Below, piece by piece: positions 1 through 8,763 of a stretch of DNA of 45,355 nt. Numbering within the stretch: the stretch's first letter is position 1; the number at the start of each line of letters is the position of its first letter. A program made the position numbers and the translations under genes. Under the pieces are notes generated by a model. That model did no database searches. It had not been told where the DNA came from and saw nothing but the letters and a program-made list of their open reading frames with translations. Origin of the DNA: Hyphomicrobiales bacterium (lineage in GTDB: Bacteria; Pseudomonadota; Alphaproteobacteria; Rhizobiales; Methyloligellaceae); contig JAJFHN010000046.1 of the NCBI GenBank assembly GCA_021775595.1, forward strand, positions 1-45,355, in the 5' to 3' direction.

Positions 1-198
1 GTGTGGCTGATTCTGGCGCTGTTCGTTTTCAGCTTTCTGTTCGGTATGGTTGGCCTTCTGCTCGCGGTGCCGTTGGCGGCGGCGATCGGCGTGCTGGTGC
101 GCTTTGCGCTTGGCGTTTATCTGCAAAGCGACTTTTACCAAGGTGATGGCGTTGCCGCGAACACGGGCGCGAAGACCAGGCGGCGCAAGCGCGGCTAA
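1..198 (+). CDS. AI-2E family transporter, C-terminal fragment
   Basis: The gene enters from the left edge, so only the last 65 residues are visible, ending at the TAA at 196-198. The fragment is hydrophobic and carries FGMVGLLLAVPLAAAIGVL, the kind of C-terminal glycine/alanine-rich segment with an L-A-x-P turn seen in the AI-2E exporter/PerM permease family. It closes with a short basic tail (KTRRRKRG), as expected for a cytoplasmic end. The family comprises multi-spanning inner-membrane proteins of about 350 residues whose substrates are mostly unknown. It lies 23 bp upstream of hdaA on the same strand, a neighbourhood common in Alphaproteobacteria. The family call rests on a short stretch plus context. 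Confidence 0.75.
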   Translation: MWLILALFVFSFLFGMVGLLLAVPLAAAIGVLVRFALGVYLQSDFYQGDGVAANTGAKTRRRKRG

Positions 199-221
199 GT
201 TGAGTTGAGGCACGGGTTGCA

Positions 222-899
222 ATGAGTGAACAGTTGGTTCTGGCGCTGCCCCATCGCGCGGCTCATGGCGCAGACGACTTTCTGGTCAGCCAATGCAATC
301 AAGAGGCGGTCAAGCTGATCGATACATGGCCCGACTGGCCGGCCGCCGCCCACGCAATTATCGGGCCCGCCGGCTGCGGCAAGAGCCATCTCGCCAATGT
401 TTGGCTGCATGCCTCGGGCGCCCAACGGATGGATAGCGATCGGCTTGCCTCGCTTGAGTCGATCGATGCGGCCGCGCCGTCGGGCGTATTGCTGGAAGAT
501 CTCGATCGGCTGACGATCGATGAACGCGGGTTGTTCCATTTGCTTAATTTGGCGGCCGAACGTGGTTTTGGCATTTTGTTCACCGGGCAGACGAGACCGT
601 CGGCTTGGCAGGTGGAACTGGCGGATTTGGCTTCGCGTCTGCGCTCGATCCCTGTCACCGAGATCGGCGAACCCGATGATGATCTGTTGCGCGCGGTTTT
701 GCTCAAGCAATTTCTCGACCGACAGCTCAATGTCGAACCGCAGGTGATTGCCTATCTGGCCACGCGCATGGAGCGCTCGATGGAATCGGCGCGTCGTCTG
801 GTCGAGGCGATCGACCGCGCGGCGCTTTCCAAGGGGCGAAAGATCACCCGCCAGCTCGCATCGCAGATCATTGCCGAAATTGATCCCGAACAGAGTTAG
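222..899 (+). CDS. hdaA: HdaA, DnaA-related replication regulatory inactivator
   Basis: This is a 225-residue AAA+ protein of the DnaA/Hda family. It has a Walker A loop GPAGCGKS at residues 48-55, a Walker B-like segment (VLLEDLDRL) near residue 90, and an arginine-rich lid region (LATRMERSMESARRLVEAID) before the C-terminus. It lacks the DnaA DNA-binding domain IV, which fits its short length. In Caulobacter, HdaA works with the DNA polymerase sliding clamp to stimulate ATP hydrolysis by DnaA and so prevent re-initiation. The N-terminal QLVLALPHR resembles the clamp-binding QL-x-L-x-L/P motif of the family. ATG at 222 is preceded by a weak GAGG. Its position after the AI-2E permease and before ppk is a typical alphaproteobacterial order. 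Confidence 0.9.
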   Translation: MSEQLVLALPHRAAHGADDFLVSQCNQEAVKLIDTWPDWPAAAHAIIGPAGCGKSHLANVWLHASGAQRMDSDRLASLESIDAAAPSGVLLEDLDRLTIDERGLFHLLNLAAERGFGILFTGQTRPSAWQVELADLASRLRSIPVTEIGEPDDDLLRAVLLKQFLDRQLNVEPQVIAYLATRMERSMESARRLVEAIDRAALSKGRKITRQLASQIIAEIDPEQS

Positions 900-1044
900 G
901 CGACGATGGCGAGTTATTTGGCTGCAATTGATTCACGCCGATTTGAGCTTGTCATTGATTATGGCGCCAGCGCGCGTCATATGAATTCTGGGCAGTCGTA
1001 TTATGCTGCTTTGGGAAGAACCGACCGGCGTGTCAGAGATTGCT

Positions 1045-3225
1045 ATGAACCGGCCTGAAATCGTTGAGCATTCGAATCAGCCCGAGCTTGTAAAGTCCGG
1101 GGATCAAAGCCGTTTCTTCAATCGTGAACTGTCTTGGCTGCAATTCAATAAGAGGGTTCTGGAGGAGTCTGCAAACCCCAAGCAGCCGCCGCTTGAGCGC
1201 TTGCGGTTTCTCTCGATCTCCGCCTCCAATCTGGACGAATTTTATATGGTGCGGGTGGCCGGTCTGCGCGCCCAAGTTATTGCCGGTGTCGAGACGCCGA
1301 GCCAGGAGGGCCTCACGCCTTCCGAGCAATTGGACAAGATCGGTGAGGCGGTTGGGGAGCTTTCTGCCCAGCAACAGGAGCTGTGGGTGGCGCTGGTCAA
1401 GGAGATCGGCGAAGCCGGGATCCACGTGGTCGATCCGAAATATTTGGGAAGCGGCGACAAGACTTGGCTTGAAGAGTATTTTCTCGAGCGCTTGTTTCCG
1501 ATTCTGACGCCGATCGCCATCGATCCGGCCCATCCTTTCCCGTTCATTCCAAATATGGGCTTTACGTTGGGGCTCGACCTTTACCGGGCCGAAGATGATC
1601 GCTCGATGTACGCCTTGATGCCGATACCGAGCCAACTGGACCGCTTTATTCGTTTGCCCACGCGGAGTGCAAATGGCGCCTCGGAAGGCGGTCGGGGAAT
1701 ACGCTTTATTCGGTTGGAAGCGGTGGTGAGCCTGTTCGTCTCGCGGCTGTTCCCAGGCTATGTGGTGCGCAATCAAGGCGCCTTCCGTGTGCTGCGTGAC
1801 AGCGATCTCGAAATTCATGAAAAGGCCGAAGATCTGGTGCGGCATTATGAGTCGGCGCTGAAGCAGCGCCGCCGCGGATCGGTGATCAGGCTCGAGATCG
1901 AGGCGACGATGCCCAAGCGATTGCAGCGCTTCGTGATCCAAGAGCTTGAAGTGGCCGAGCATGAAGTCTTCATGCAAAAAGGCCTAATCGGCCTAGACGA
2001 CACGGCTCAGCTCATTGTCGACGATCGCCCCGACCTCAAATTTGAACTCTTTGCCAGCCGATTTCCCGAGCGGATCCGCGAGCATGGCGGTGACTGCTTT
2101 GCGGCCATCCAGCAAAAAGACATCGTCGTTCATCATCCCTACGAGTCGTTCGACGTCGTCTTGCAGTTCTTGAAGCAGGCAGCCGCTGACCCGAATGTCG
2201 TTTCCATCAAATGGACGCTCTACCGCACCAGCAAGGGCTCGCAGATCATCCAGGCGCTGAAGGAAGCGGCGGAGGCGGGCAAGTCGGTGACGGCGGTTGT
2301 CGAACTCAAGGCTAGATTCGATGAGGAAGCCAACATCAGATGGGCGCGCGATCTGGAAAGCGCGGGCGTGCATGTGGTGTTCGGCTTTATTGCTCTAAAG
2401 ACCCACGCCAAACTCAGCCAAATTGTTCGGCGCGAGGGCGGCAAGCTCGTCGCCTACTGTCACATCGGCACAGGCAACTACCACCCAGTCACGGCAAAGA
2501 TTTACACCGATCTGTCGTTCTTCACCGCCGATCCGGAGATCGCGCGCGATGTCACCAGGGTTTTCAACTTTGTCACCGGTTACGCAGAACCGGCCGACCT
2601 CGAACATATGGCGGTCTCGCCGCACGGATTGAGGGCGCGCATTCTCGATCACATTCGAGAAGAGATGTACCACGCCAAGGCAGGCCGCCCGGCGATGATC
2701 TGGATGAAAATGAATGCGCTCGTCGATCCTGACGTCATCGACGCGCTTTATGAAGCAAGCGGTGTCGGAGTCGAAATCGATCTCATCGTGCGTGGTATTT
2801 GCTGTCTGCGGCCGGGTGTCAAAGGTTTGTCGGAAAACATCCGGGTCAAGAGCATAATTGGCCGTTTTCTGGAGCATTCGCGTATTTATTGCTTCGGCTC
2901 GGGCCACGGGTTGCCGAGTCCCAAGGCGGTGGTTTACATCAGCTCGGCCGATATGATGCCGCGCAATCTCGACCGCCGCGTCGAAGCGATGACGCCGATA
3001 ACGAACGAGACCGTTCACGAACAAATCCTGGAGCAGATCATGGTCGCCAATCTGCGTGACAATCAGCAGAGCTGGGAGGTGTTGAGCGATGGCTCTTCGC
3101 GGCGCATAGAGATCGGCGCAAACGACGAGCCGTTCAGTGCACAGGAATATTTCATGATCAATCCGAGCCTGTCTGGACGCGGCGAATCGCATAAAACGAA
3201 CATTCCTCCACGTTTCACCGGCTGA
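1045..3225 (+). CDS. ppk: Polyphosphate kinase 1
   Basis: PPK1 reversibly polymerises the gamma-phosphate of ATP into inorganic polyphosphate. I take the ATG at 1045 (726 residues) because the family start normally lies shortly before the conserved [13 protein letters not shown] block, here at about residues 25-37. The frame stays open further upstream to a possible ATG at 1003. The two family histidines are visible: His473 in HIGTGNY, which corresponds to the autophosphorylated histidine, and His611 in FLEHSRIY. The C-terminal signature [17 protein letters not shown] is also present. Length is normal for PPK1. It is followed 17-67 bp later by ppx on the same strand, so synthesis and breakdown of polyphosphate are encoded together. 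Confidence 0.96.
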   Translation: MNRPEIVEHSNQPELVKSGDQSRFFNRELSWLQFNKRVLEESANPKQPPLERLRFLSISASNLDEFYMVRVAGLRAQVIAGVETPSQEGLTPSEQLDKIGEAVGELSAQQQELWVALVKEIGEAGIHVVDPKYLGSGDKTWLEEYFLERLFPILTPIAIDPAHPFPFIPNMGFTLGLDLYRAEDDRSMYALMPIPSQLDRFIRLPTRSANGASEGGRGIRFIRLEAVVSLFVSRLFPGYVVRNQGAFRVLRDSDLEIHEKAEDLVRHYESALKQRRRGSVIRLEIEATMPKRLQRFVIQELEVAEHEVFMQKGLIGLDDTAQLIVDDRPDLKFELFASRFPERIREHGGDCFAAIQQKDIVVHHPYESFDVVLQFLKQAAADPNVVSIKWTLYRTSKGSQIIQALKEAAEAGKSVTAVVELKARFDEEANIRWARDLESAGVHVVFGFIALKTHAKLSQIVRREGGKLVAYCHIGTGNYHPVTAKIYTDLSFFTADPEIARDVTRVFNFVTGYAEPADLEHMAVSPHGLRARILDHIREEMYHAKAGRPAMIWMKMNALVDPDVIDALYEASGVGVEIDLIVRGICCLRPGVKGLSENIRVKSIIGRFLEHSRIYCFGSGHGLPSPKAVVYISSADMMPRNLDRRVEAMTPITNETVHEQILEQIMVANLRDNQQSWEVLSDGSSRRIEIGANDEPFSAQEYFMINPSLSGRGESHKTNIPPRFTG

Positions 3226-3292
3226 CCCGAGGAGCAGGGCGATCGGAAAGAAAAGGGCGAAGGAGAACGGCCGTCTCCCGCCCGATAAACCG

Positions 3293-4768
3293 GTGGCGGT
3301 CATCGACATCGGCTCGAACTCAGTCAGACTGGTTGTGTTCGACGGCGCCAAGCGGAGTCCGACTCCGCTCTTCAATGAAAAGGTCCTGTGCGGCCTGGGC
3401 CGGGAGCTGGCAAGTACCGGGCGGCTGGGCGATGACGCCATCGCCAGTGCGCTGCGGGTCTTGTGGCGCTACCGCACCATCGTCGATCAATTGGGCGCGC
3501 AGAGTTTGCACGCGGTCGCGACCGCGGCCGCTCGCGAGGCCAAGAACGGCTCCGATTTCATCAAGGCGGCGCAGGATATCTGCCAAACCAAGATCCAGGT
3601 CCTTTCCGGGCGCGAAGAGGCGGCGCTATCGGGCAATGGTGTTATTGCGGGCATGCCCAAGGCGAACGGCCTTGCCGCCGATATGGGCGGCGGCAGCCTC
3701 GAGGTGCTTGAGGTCAAGGATGGATCGGTCCATGGCGGTGTCACGTTGCCGCTCGGCGGATTGCGCCTGATCGATCTTTCGCATGGCGATGTGGCTGATG
3801 CCGGCGCCTTCGTGGACGAGCAGCTTGCCAGTGTCGATTGGTTCGAGGCAGGCCGAGACCGGCCAATTTATATGGTTGGCGGAACCTGGCGCGCTTTCGG
3901 GCGGTTGCATATGGCTCAAACACGCTATCCGCTCGGCGTCATGCACGGCTACAGCATGTCGGTCGACGAAGCGCTTAAATTTGCCCATTTGCTCGATCAC
4001 CTGAGCCCCAGCTCGCTGGATGGCATTGGAGAAATCTCCAAGATGCGGCGTGAGACGCTGCCCTATGGCGCGTTGGTTCTCGAGCGGTTCATCAGGCGCG
4101 TGCAGCCTTCGGAAATCATCGTCTCGGCCTTTGGCTTGCGCGAGGGGCTCGTCTACGGCCTCTTGAGCAAAGAGGAAAAGGCGCGCGATCCGCTGATAGC
4201 CGCTTGCGAAGAATTGGCGGCTTTGCGCGCCCGCTCGCCACGCCATGCGCGCGAGCTGTGCGATTGGACGGATGTTATTTTTGCGCAACCCGCACTTAAG
4301 GAAACGCGTGAAGAGCGCCGGCTGCGGCACGCGGCTTGTCTGCTATCGGATATCGGCTGGCGGGCCCATCCAGAATATCGCGGCGAACACAGCCTCGATC
4401 TCATTGCCCATGCATCATTTGCCGGCATCGATCACCCGGGACGCGCTTTTCTGGCGCTCAGCGTCTTTTTTCGCCACCAGGGTATAGCGAGCGATACGCA
4501 AGCATCGCGCTTGGCAACGCTTGCCGATGACAGGTTGCTTAAACACGCCCGAATTCTGGGCGCAGCGATACGCGCGGCGCATATGATCTCCGCCGCCATG
4601 CCCGATATCATCGGCGACACGCCAGTGAAATACGAAAACGGCGCAATTGTTTTGCGCATCCCCAAGCGGCACCGGGCGCTTGAGGGCGAGAGACTCGAAC
4701 GGCGGTTCGCCGTGCTGGCAAAGGAACTGGGAACGACGCTGGATATTCGGATTGGCGGACGGGCCTGA
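3293..4768 (+). CDS. ppx: Exopolyphosphatase / Ppx-GppA phosphatase
   Basis: This is a 491-residue member of the ASKHA-fold Ppx/GppA family, which removes terminal phosphates from polyphosphate or hydrolyses pppGpp. The phosphate-1 loop AVIDIGSNSVRLVVFDG is at the very N-terminus. The second nucleotide-binding signature (LAADMGGGSLEV) is near residues 127-138, and an HD-like helical C-terminal region follows. The start given is GTG 3293, but it has no ribosome binding site and would begin inside the conserved block. The frame is open back to 3158 with no ATG, GTG or TTG. A GAGGAG at 3229-3234 sits 7 bp before an in-frame ATC at 3242, which may be the true start (508 residues). It lies directly downstream of ppk. 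Confidence 0.93.
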   Translation: MAVIDIGSNSVRLVVFDGAKRSPTPLFNEKVLCGLGRELASTGRLGDDAIASALRVLWRYRTIVDQLGAQSLHAVATAAAREAKNGSDFIKAAQDICQTKIQVLSGREEAALSGNGVIAGMPKANGLAADMGGGSLEVLEVKDGSVHGGVTLPLGGLRLIDLSHGDVADAGAFVDEQLASVDWFEAGRDRPIYMVGGTWRAFGRLHMAQTRYPLGVMHGYSMSVDEALKFAHLLDHLSPSSLDGIGEISKMRRETLPYGALVLERFIRRVQPSEIIVSAFGLREGLVYGLLSKEEKARDPLIAACEELAALRARSPRHARELCDWTDVIFAQPALKETREERRLRHAACLLSDIGWRAHPEYRGEHSLDLIAHASFAGIDHPGRAFLALSVFFRHQGIASDTQASRLATLADDRLLKHARILGAAIRAAHMISAAMPDIIGDTPVKYENGAIVLRIPKRHRALEGERLERRFAVLAKELGTTLDIRIGGRA

Positions 4769-4783
4769 CGTTGCGATCGAACG

Positions 4784-6055
4784 TCAGCCGCGGCGCGGTT
4801 CGCTGCTGGTCTCGTTGCGGTCTCGAATACTTCTGCGCGATTTGTCGGCTTTGCGGTTGATTTCGATTTCGCTGCCATTGCCATCAGCGTGTGCCAGACC
4901 GTCAGCCTTGACCACAGCCACGCCCTTGGCACCCATCGAAAGCGCCAATTCGCCTCGCTTCAGCGCCAATGCATCGGCGCCAAATAACTCGTGGCGCCAG
5001 CCTCGCAATGCCGCGACGTCGGCGTCGTCGCTGCGCGCAATTTTTTCCAAATCATCTGCCGTCGCAATGAGCTTGGAGGCCACACCATGGCGCGCCGCGG
5101 TGGTTTTGAGCAACACACGCAACAGATCGATGACGGCCGCAGCCTCGGGCTGAAGCGGCGCATTGCGCCTGATGCGCGGCACGGTTGAGGGGTCGCGTCG
5201 GAGACCCAGTTCGATGGCTTCAAGCACGCCGCGCGCTTTGGCCGATCGCGCAAATCCCGCATGGATCGAGCGCAATCCGCCAAGTTCTTCCTTGTTGCGG
5301 GGGGCCTGGTTGGCGAGGTCGTAGATCGCGTCGTCTTTCAGGATGCGATTGCGCGGCACGTCCTGGGCTTGAGCCTCGGCGTCGCGCCAGGCGGCGATCT
5401 CCATCAAGATCGCCATGGCTTTTGGTGTTTTTACGCGCATCTTGAGTCGCCGCCAGGCGTTTTCGGGGTGGGCCTCATAGGTGGCGGGACCAGTGAGCAC
5501 GGCCATCTCTTCGTCTAGCCAGCCCGAACGCTTGGAGGCATCGACCCTGGCTTTCAACTGGGGGAAGAGGTCGCGCAGATAGGTGACATCGGCAAGGGCA
5601 TATTGGAGCTGCTTTTCTGCGAGCGGCCGGCGCGACCAGTCGGTAAAGCGCGAGCTCTTATCGAGATCGGTGTTCAACATTTTTTTGACGAGCACGCTGT
5701 AGCTCGCAGCCTCACCAAAGCCGCACACCATCGCCGCCAATTGGCTGTCGAACACGGGGTGGGGCACTGAGCCCGACAGGTGATGGATGATTTCGATGTC
5801 CTGCCTGGCGGCGTGAAACACCTTGAGCACGCGTTCATCGGTCATCAGCTCGAAAAATGGCGAAAGATCGAGTTCGCTCGCTTGCGCGTCGACGAGCACT
5901 TCGGCGTCATGGCTCGCCAATTGAATAAGGCAGAGCTGCGGCCAAAACGTCGACTCGCGCATGAACTCGGTGTCCACGGCGATAAAATCAGCCGATGCCA
6001 GGCGCTTGCACTCTTGCGATAACGTTTTGGTGTCGGTGACGAGATGCATTGTCAT
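4784..6055 (-). CDS. rnd: Ribonuclease D
   Basis: This is a 3'-5' exoribonuclease that trims tRNA precursors and other structured RNAs. The DEDD exonuclease motifs are visible: Exo I FIAVDTEFMRE (Asp28, Glu30), Exo II in VFHAARQDIEII, and Exo III YALADVTYL with the tyrosine and aspartate of the DEDDy subtype. A helical HRDC region follows from about residue 205 (WRRLKMRVKTPKAMAILME onwards). The protein is 423 residues, longer than the roughly 380 of many relatives, because of a low-complexity charged tail after about residue 385 (KADGLAHADGNGSEIEINRKA...). The start is ATG 6055, with a second ATG two codons later. It converges with ppx; the two stop codons are separated by 15 bp that form a small inverted repeat. 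Confidence 0.94.
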   Translation of the reverse strand: MTMHLVTDTKTLSQECKRLASADFIAVDTEFMRESTFWPQLCLIQLASHDAEVLVDAQASELDLSPFFELMTDERVLKVFHAARQDIEIIHHLSGSVPHPVFDSQLAAMVCGFGEAASYSVLVKKMLNTDLDKSSRFTDWSRRPLAEKQLQYALADVTYLRDLFPQLKARVDASKRSGWLDEEMAVLTGPATYEAHPENAWRRLKMRVKTPKAMAILMEIAAWRDAEAQAQDVPRNRILKDDAIYDLANQAPRNKEELGGLRSIHAGFARSAKARGVLEAIELGLRRDPSTVPRIRRNAPLQPEAAAVIDLLRVLLKTTAARHGVASKLIATADDLEKIARSDDADVAALRGWRHELFGADALALKRGELALSMGAKGVAVVKADGLAHADGNGSEIEINRKADKSRRSIRDRNETSSEPRRG

Positions 6056-6219
6056 GGGATATAGCGCAGCTTTTCGGCAAAGTCGTGCCCTGTTGGCAAT
6101 CGATCCTCAGTTGGCGCTTCCATGCGGCAATTGCGCCACAGAGCGCCGCCTGCGCTCTTCCGCTGATCTGGCGATTGGATTAAAATCACGATCCTTATAA
6201 CAGATGGGATGAGCGAGCC

Positions 6220-6882
6220 ATGCGGCGGTTGGTGCACAAGGCTTCGCCAATGCGGGGTGTCGGGGGCGGTTTGAGCCGTCGCGGATTTATCGCAGGCGGA
6301 GCAGGCCTCATTGCCGCGAGCGCGGCGCGCGCCAATCTAGCGGCTACTCCGCTGCAGACCTCAGGTCCGTTCTATCCGCTCTTCAAGCCGATCGACGCAG
6401 ATGCGGACCTCACGCTCTTAAAAGGCGCGCCGGGTCCGGCAAATGGCGAGGTGATCGACGTGAGTGGCCGGGTGCTTTCGGTCAAAGGGCACGCCATTCC
6501 GGGCGCCATCGTCGAGATTTGGCAGGCCGATTCAGGCGGCCGCTACAACCACCCGCTCGATATTGGCGGTGTGAAGTGGGATGAGAATTTCCAGGGCTTT
6601 GGCGCCGTCCGCACGGGCGCCGACGGCGCTTACCGGTTCCGGACGATCAAACCGCGCTTCTACGATACGGGGTTTGGCGTGCGTACGCCCCATATCCACT
6701 TCTATGTGAACATCGAAGATGGCGGCGATCTGACGACGCAGATGTATTTTCCCGGCGAAGCGCTCAATGAGAATGACTTCGTGCGGTTGCGTTTGCCGAG
6801 TGTGGCCGAACGCGAGGCTGTCACGGCCAGCAAAGAACCCGGCGACGTGCCGCGTTTTATATTTGATGTCGTGATGGTCTGA
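6220..6882 (+). CDS. Tat-exported intradiol ring-cleavage dioxygenase family protein
   Basis: This 220-residue protein resembles the catalytic subunits of protocatechuate 3,4-dioxygenase and related intradiol enzymes, which use non-heme Fe(III) to open catechol rings. The four expected iron ligands can be placed: Tyr109 (GGRYNHP), Tyr148 (PRFYDTG), and His158/His160 (TPHIHFY). The N-terminus has a twin-arginine signal (LSRRGFIAGGAGLIAASAARA, residues 19-39), so the protein is probably folded with its metal and exported to the periplasm. It is monocistronic, with no aromatic degradation genes around it. It therefore resembles the orphan periplasmic intradiol-like proteins of unknown substrate rather than a subunit of a beta-ketoadipate pathway enzyme. 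Confidence 0.88.
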   Translation: MRRLVHKASPMRGVGGGLSRRGFIAGGAGLIAASAARANLAATPLQTSGPFYPLFKPIDADADLTLLKGAPGPANGEVIDVSGRVLSVKGHAIPGAIVEIWQADSGGRYNHPLDIGGVKWDENFQGFGAVRTGADGAYRFRTIKPRFYDTGFGVRTPHIHFYVNIEDGGDLTTQMYFPGEALNENDFVRLRLPSVAEREAVTASKEPGDVPRFIFDVVMV

Positions 6883-6896
6883 GCACGGCCTGCCCG

Positions 6897-7877
6897 TTAG
6901 GTCGCCGTGCGATAGATTTCGATCGAATAGGGGCTCAGCAGCGACATCTTTAGACCCTGCAAACCCGGCAACGCGAAGGGGCGGAAAATACCCTGCGCTT
7001 CGATCGGCTCGCGGTCCGGCATGTCAACGCAGACCAGATACAGACGCCGGGGGCTGCGGTCATAGGAACGTGCGATCCGCTCCAGCACCTCGGTCATGAT
7101 TTTGCTGTCGAAGGGATGGAAAAAATAGAAAATCGTCGGGCCGTCGGGCAGGTCGAACAAGGTGGCGTCCTGGTGCACGCATTCGACCTCGCGACATTTC
7201 ATCAGCGATCGCGGGTATTGCGCGATGTTCATTTCGCAGTCGCTGTGCAGTTCTTCGGCGAACTCGACGCCGATGATTCGATTGAAATTGAGATGCGAGG
7301 CCATCAGAAGCGCGCGCCCGCGGCCCGCGCCGAAATCGACGAATGTGTAGAGCGAGGGCTGTTCGGGAATTGATTCCATGGCCCAGCGGAACACCAGCCG
7401 CGGCGTTGGCTTGTAGTCGCGCCCCGACAGCCGCGTGATGCTGCCGATCTTGAGGTCGGAGAGCGGCTTGGCATCCCCCGATGAAACAAAGGTCAGCTCT
7501 TCGACCTGCCGGTCAAACAACTTCTCATGGACGAACAGCAGGCCCTGATGATAGTCGCGCTTGATGACCGAGGGTCGGGTGTGCTCGCGCACCAGCGCGC
7601 TGGCGCGGGAGAACCAGGGAAACGCGCGTTCGCGTGCGACGCGCAGGGAAAGATCAAGCCCTCTGCGCCCTTGCGTGGCAGCCGCCTGACCACCGCCGCC
7701 GAGCGCGCTTTTGAGGCTGGCGGCGATTGCGCGAAGCCGGGCGGCAAAAGCACCCTTGGCACCGCTGGATTCGCTCAGCCCAGAAGGCTGCGCAGCCTTC
7801 TCGGGCGACGCATCAGCGCTCTTTTCGTAGCTGCCTGAGGGTTCCAGGCCGTGCTCCGTGGTTTCTGTCATATGCAT
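6897..7877 (-). CDS. SAM-dependent methyltransferase-like protein with low-complexity N-terminus
   Basis: The protein has 326 residues. The first 70 or so are Ser/Ala/Gly/Glu-rich and probably disordered. The rest forms a Rossmann-type methyltransferase core. Motif I is FVDFGAGRGRALLMAS (about residues 181-196), with the acidic residue after strand beta-2 in IIGVEFAEELH. Motif IV is a hydrophobic stretch followed by FYFFHPFD, in place of the usual NPPY, so the acceptor atom is not predictable. The start is ATG 7877, preceded by AAGGTG. Two direct CGAATACGAA repeats lie just upstream. It is divergent from the sigma/anti-sigma pair. The substrate is unknown. Confidence 0.7.
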   Translation of the reverse strand: MHMTETTEHGLEPSGSYEKSADASPEKAAQPSGLSESSGAKGAFAARLRAIAASLKSALGGGGQAAATQGRRGLDLSLRVARERAFPWFSRASALVREHTRPSVIKRDYHQGLLFVHEKLFDRQVEELTFVSSGDAKPLSDLKIGSITRLSGRDYKPTPRLVFRWAMESIPEQPSLYTFVDFGAGRGRALLMASHLNFNRIIGVEFAEELHSDCEMNIAQYPRSLMKCREVECVHQDATLFDLPDGPTIFYFFHPFDSKIMTEVLERIARSYDRSPRRLYLVCVDMPDREPIEAQGIFRPFALPGLQGLKMSLLSPYSIEIYRTAT

Positions 7878-8235
7878 GTCTTACACCTTCGAATACGAAG
7901 ATGTCAGCTGGCGAATACGAAAGCCAAACGGAATAGACAACGACTTAGGTTGAGTTGATTGCGCCAACCGTCTCGTTTGACTTCATTCTTCATGGCCGTG
8001 TGCGTTGCGCCAATATCCACAGCCAAACATGAGTCATAACGACGCATTGCCACGCAAGACGGATTGGTCGCTCAGAATTGTGGTAATTTGGTGATTCGCG
8101 CGGACGTGGTCGGGGCTCTTAGGACCGCAACCGTGGAGGCAACACAGCTGACCAAACCGCTGGCTGCGACACCAATGCGTGGCGCAAACGAGCGGTGCGA
8201 TTGGTCTATGTACGGGCGAACGCGAGCGGGGCTTG
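7878..8235. other. Divergent intergenic region, 358 bp
   Basis: This region separates the minus-strand methyltransferase from the plus-strand sigma factor. Apart from the direct repeat pair at 7890-7921 I find no convincing promoter, hairpin or coding stretch. In particular I could not identify a GGAAC...CGTT type ECF promoter. Short open frames here overlap on both strands and have no protein-like composition. Confidence 0.5.
7890..7921. repeat. Direct repeat pair CGAATACGAA, possible operator
   Basis: CGAATACGAA occurs at 7890-7899 and again at 7912-7921, a 22-bp period that equals two helical turns, immediately upstream (13-44 bp) of the methyltransferase ATG at 7877. This geometry fits two adjacent protein-binding half-sites on one face of the DNA. 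No regulator is assigned; the operator role is inference. Confidence 0.35.
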
Positions 8236-8763
8236 ATGCGGACGCAGCTGATTGAAATGCTGCCGCGGCTGAGGCGGTTTGCAGGTGTTCTTGCCAACAG
8301 TGCAGAAGAACGCGAGCGGCTGTTGAGCACCGCGTGCGACGCAATGCTCGAAAATGCCCACCGCTATCAAAGCGGCGTGCAGTTTGATCGCTGGGCTTTC
8401 TCTGAAATTCACGCCATGTGGCTAAAAGGCTTGGCCGAACGCGACGAGCCGATCGTGCCGGGTCCTGCCGAAGAACGCTTGTTTCTGCCGCAAGCGGGCG
8501 AGATCGATGGCGACCGTGAGTTTGCCGAATTTTTGCGCAGCTTGCCGGCGCAGCAGCGCGTTGTGTTGCTGCTCGTCTATGGCGAGGGCTTGTCTTACGA
8601 GGACGCGGCCAAACTGCTCGCTACGCCGCTGGAGACGATAGCGCGGCGGGCAGCGCGCGGCCTGATCGCTTTTAGCGCGCACCTTGAGGGACCGGCGGCG
8701 GGCACGACGCACCAAGCCGATGTCCAGCAACTCTACCCCGAACAAAAGCGCGTGCCGGCATGA
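8236..8763 (+). CDS. ECF-type RNA polymerase sigma factor
   Basis: This is a 175-residue sigma-70 family factor. Region 2 is represented by residues about 3-70 (LPRLRRFAGVLANSAEERERLL ... FDRWAFSEIHAMWLKG). Region 4 is represented by LRSLPAQQRVVLLLVYGEGLSYEDAAKLL, a classic helix-turn-helix with the L-P-x-x-x-R entry, at about residues 98-126. ATG 8236 is chosen because GAGCGGGG precedes it; upstream in-frame codons are not conserved-looking. The stop overlaps the next gene in ATGA, so sigma and anti-sigma are translationally coupled. The stress or signal that frees it cannot be told from the sequence. Confidence 0.85.
   Translation: MRTQLIEMLPRLRRFAGVLANSAEERERLLSTACDAMLENAHRYQSGVQFDRWAFSEIHAMWLKGLAERDEPIVPGPAEERLFLPQAGEIDGDREFAEFLRSLPAQQRVVLLLVYGEGLSYEDAAKLLATPLETIARRAARGLIAFSAHLEGPAAGTTHQADVQQLYPEQKRVPA

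Noticed and set aside
906-1058. 50-codon plus-strand frame between hdaA and ppk (starts MASYLAAIDSRR)
   Set aside because: No good ribosome binding site, unremarkable composition, and it overlaps the ppk start; more likely part of the ppk leader.
4767-4785. GACGTT/AACGTC inverted repeat between ppx and rnd as a terminator
   Set aside because: A 6-bp stem overlapping both stop codons and without a T-run is too weak.
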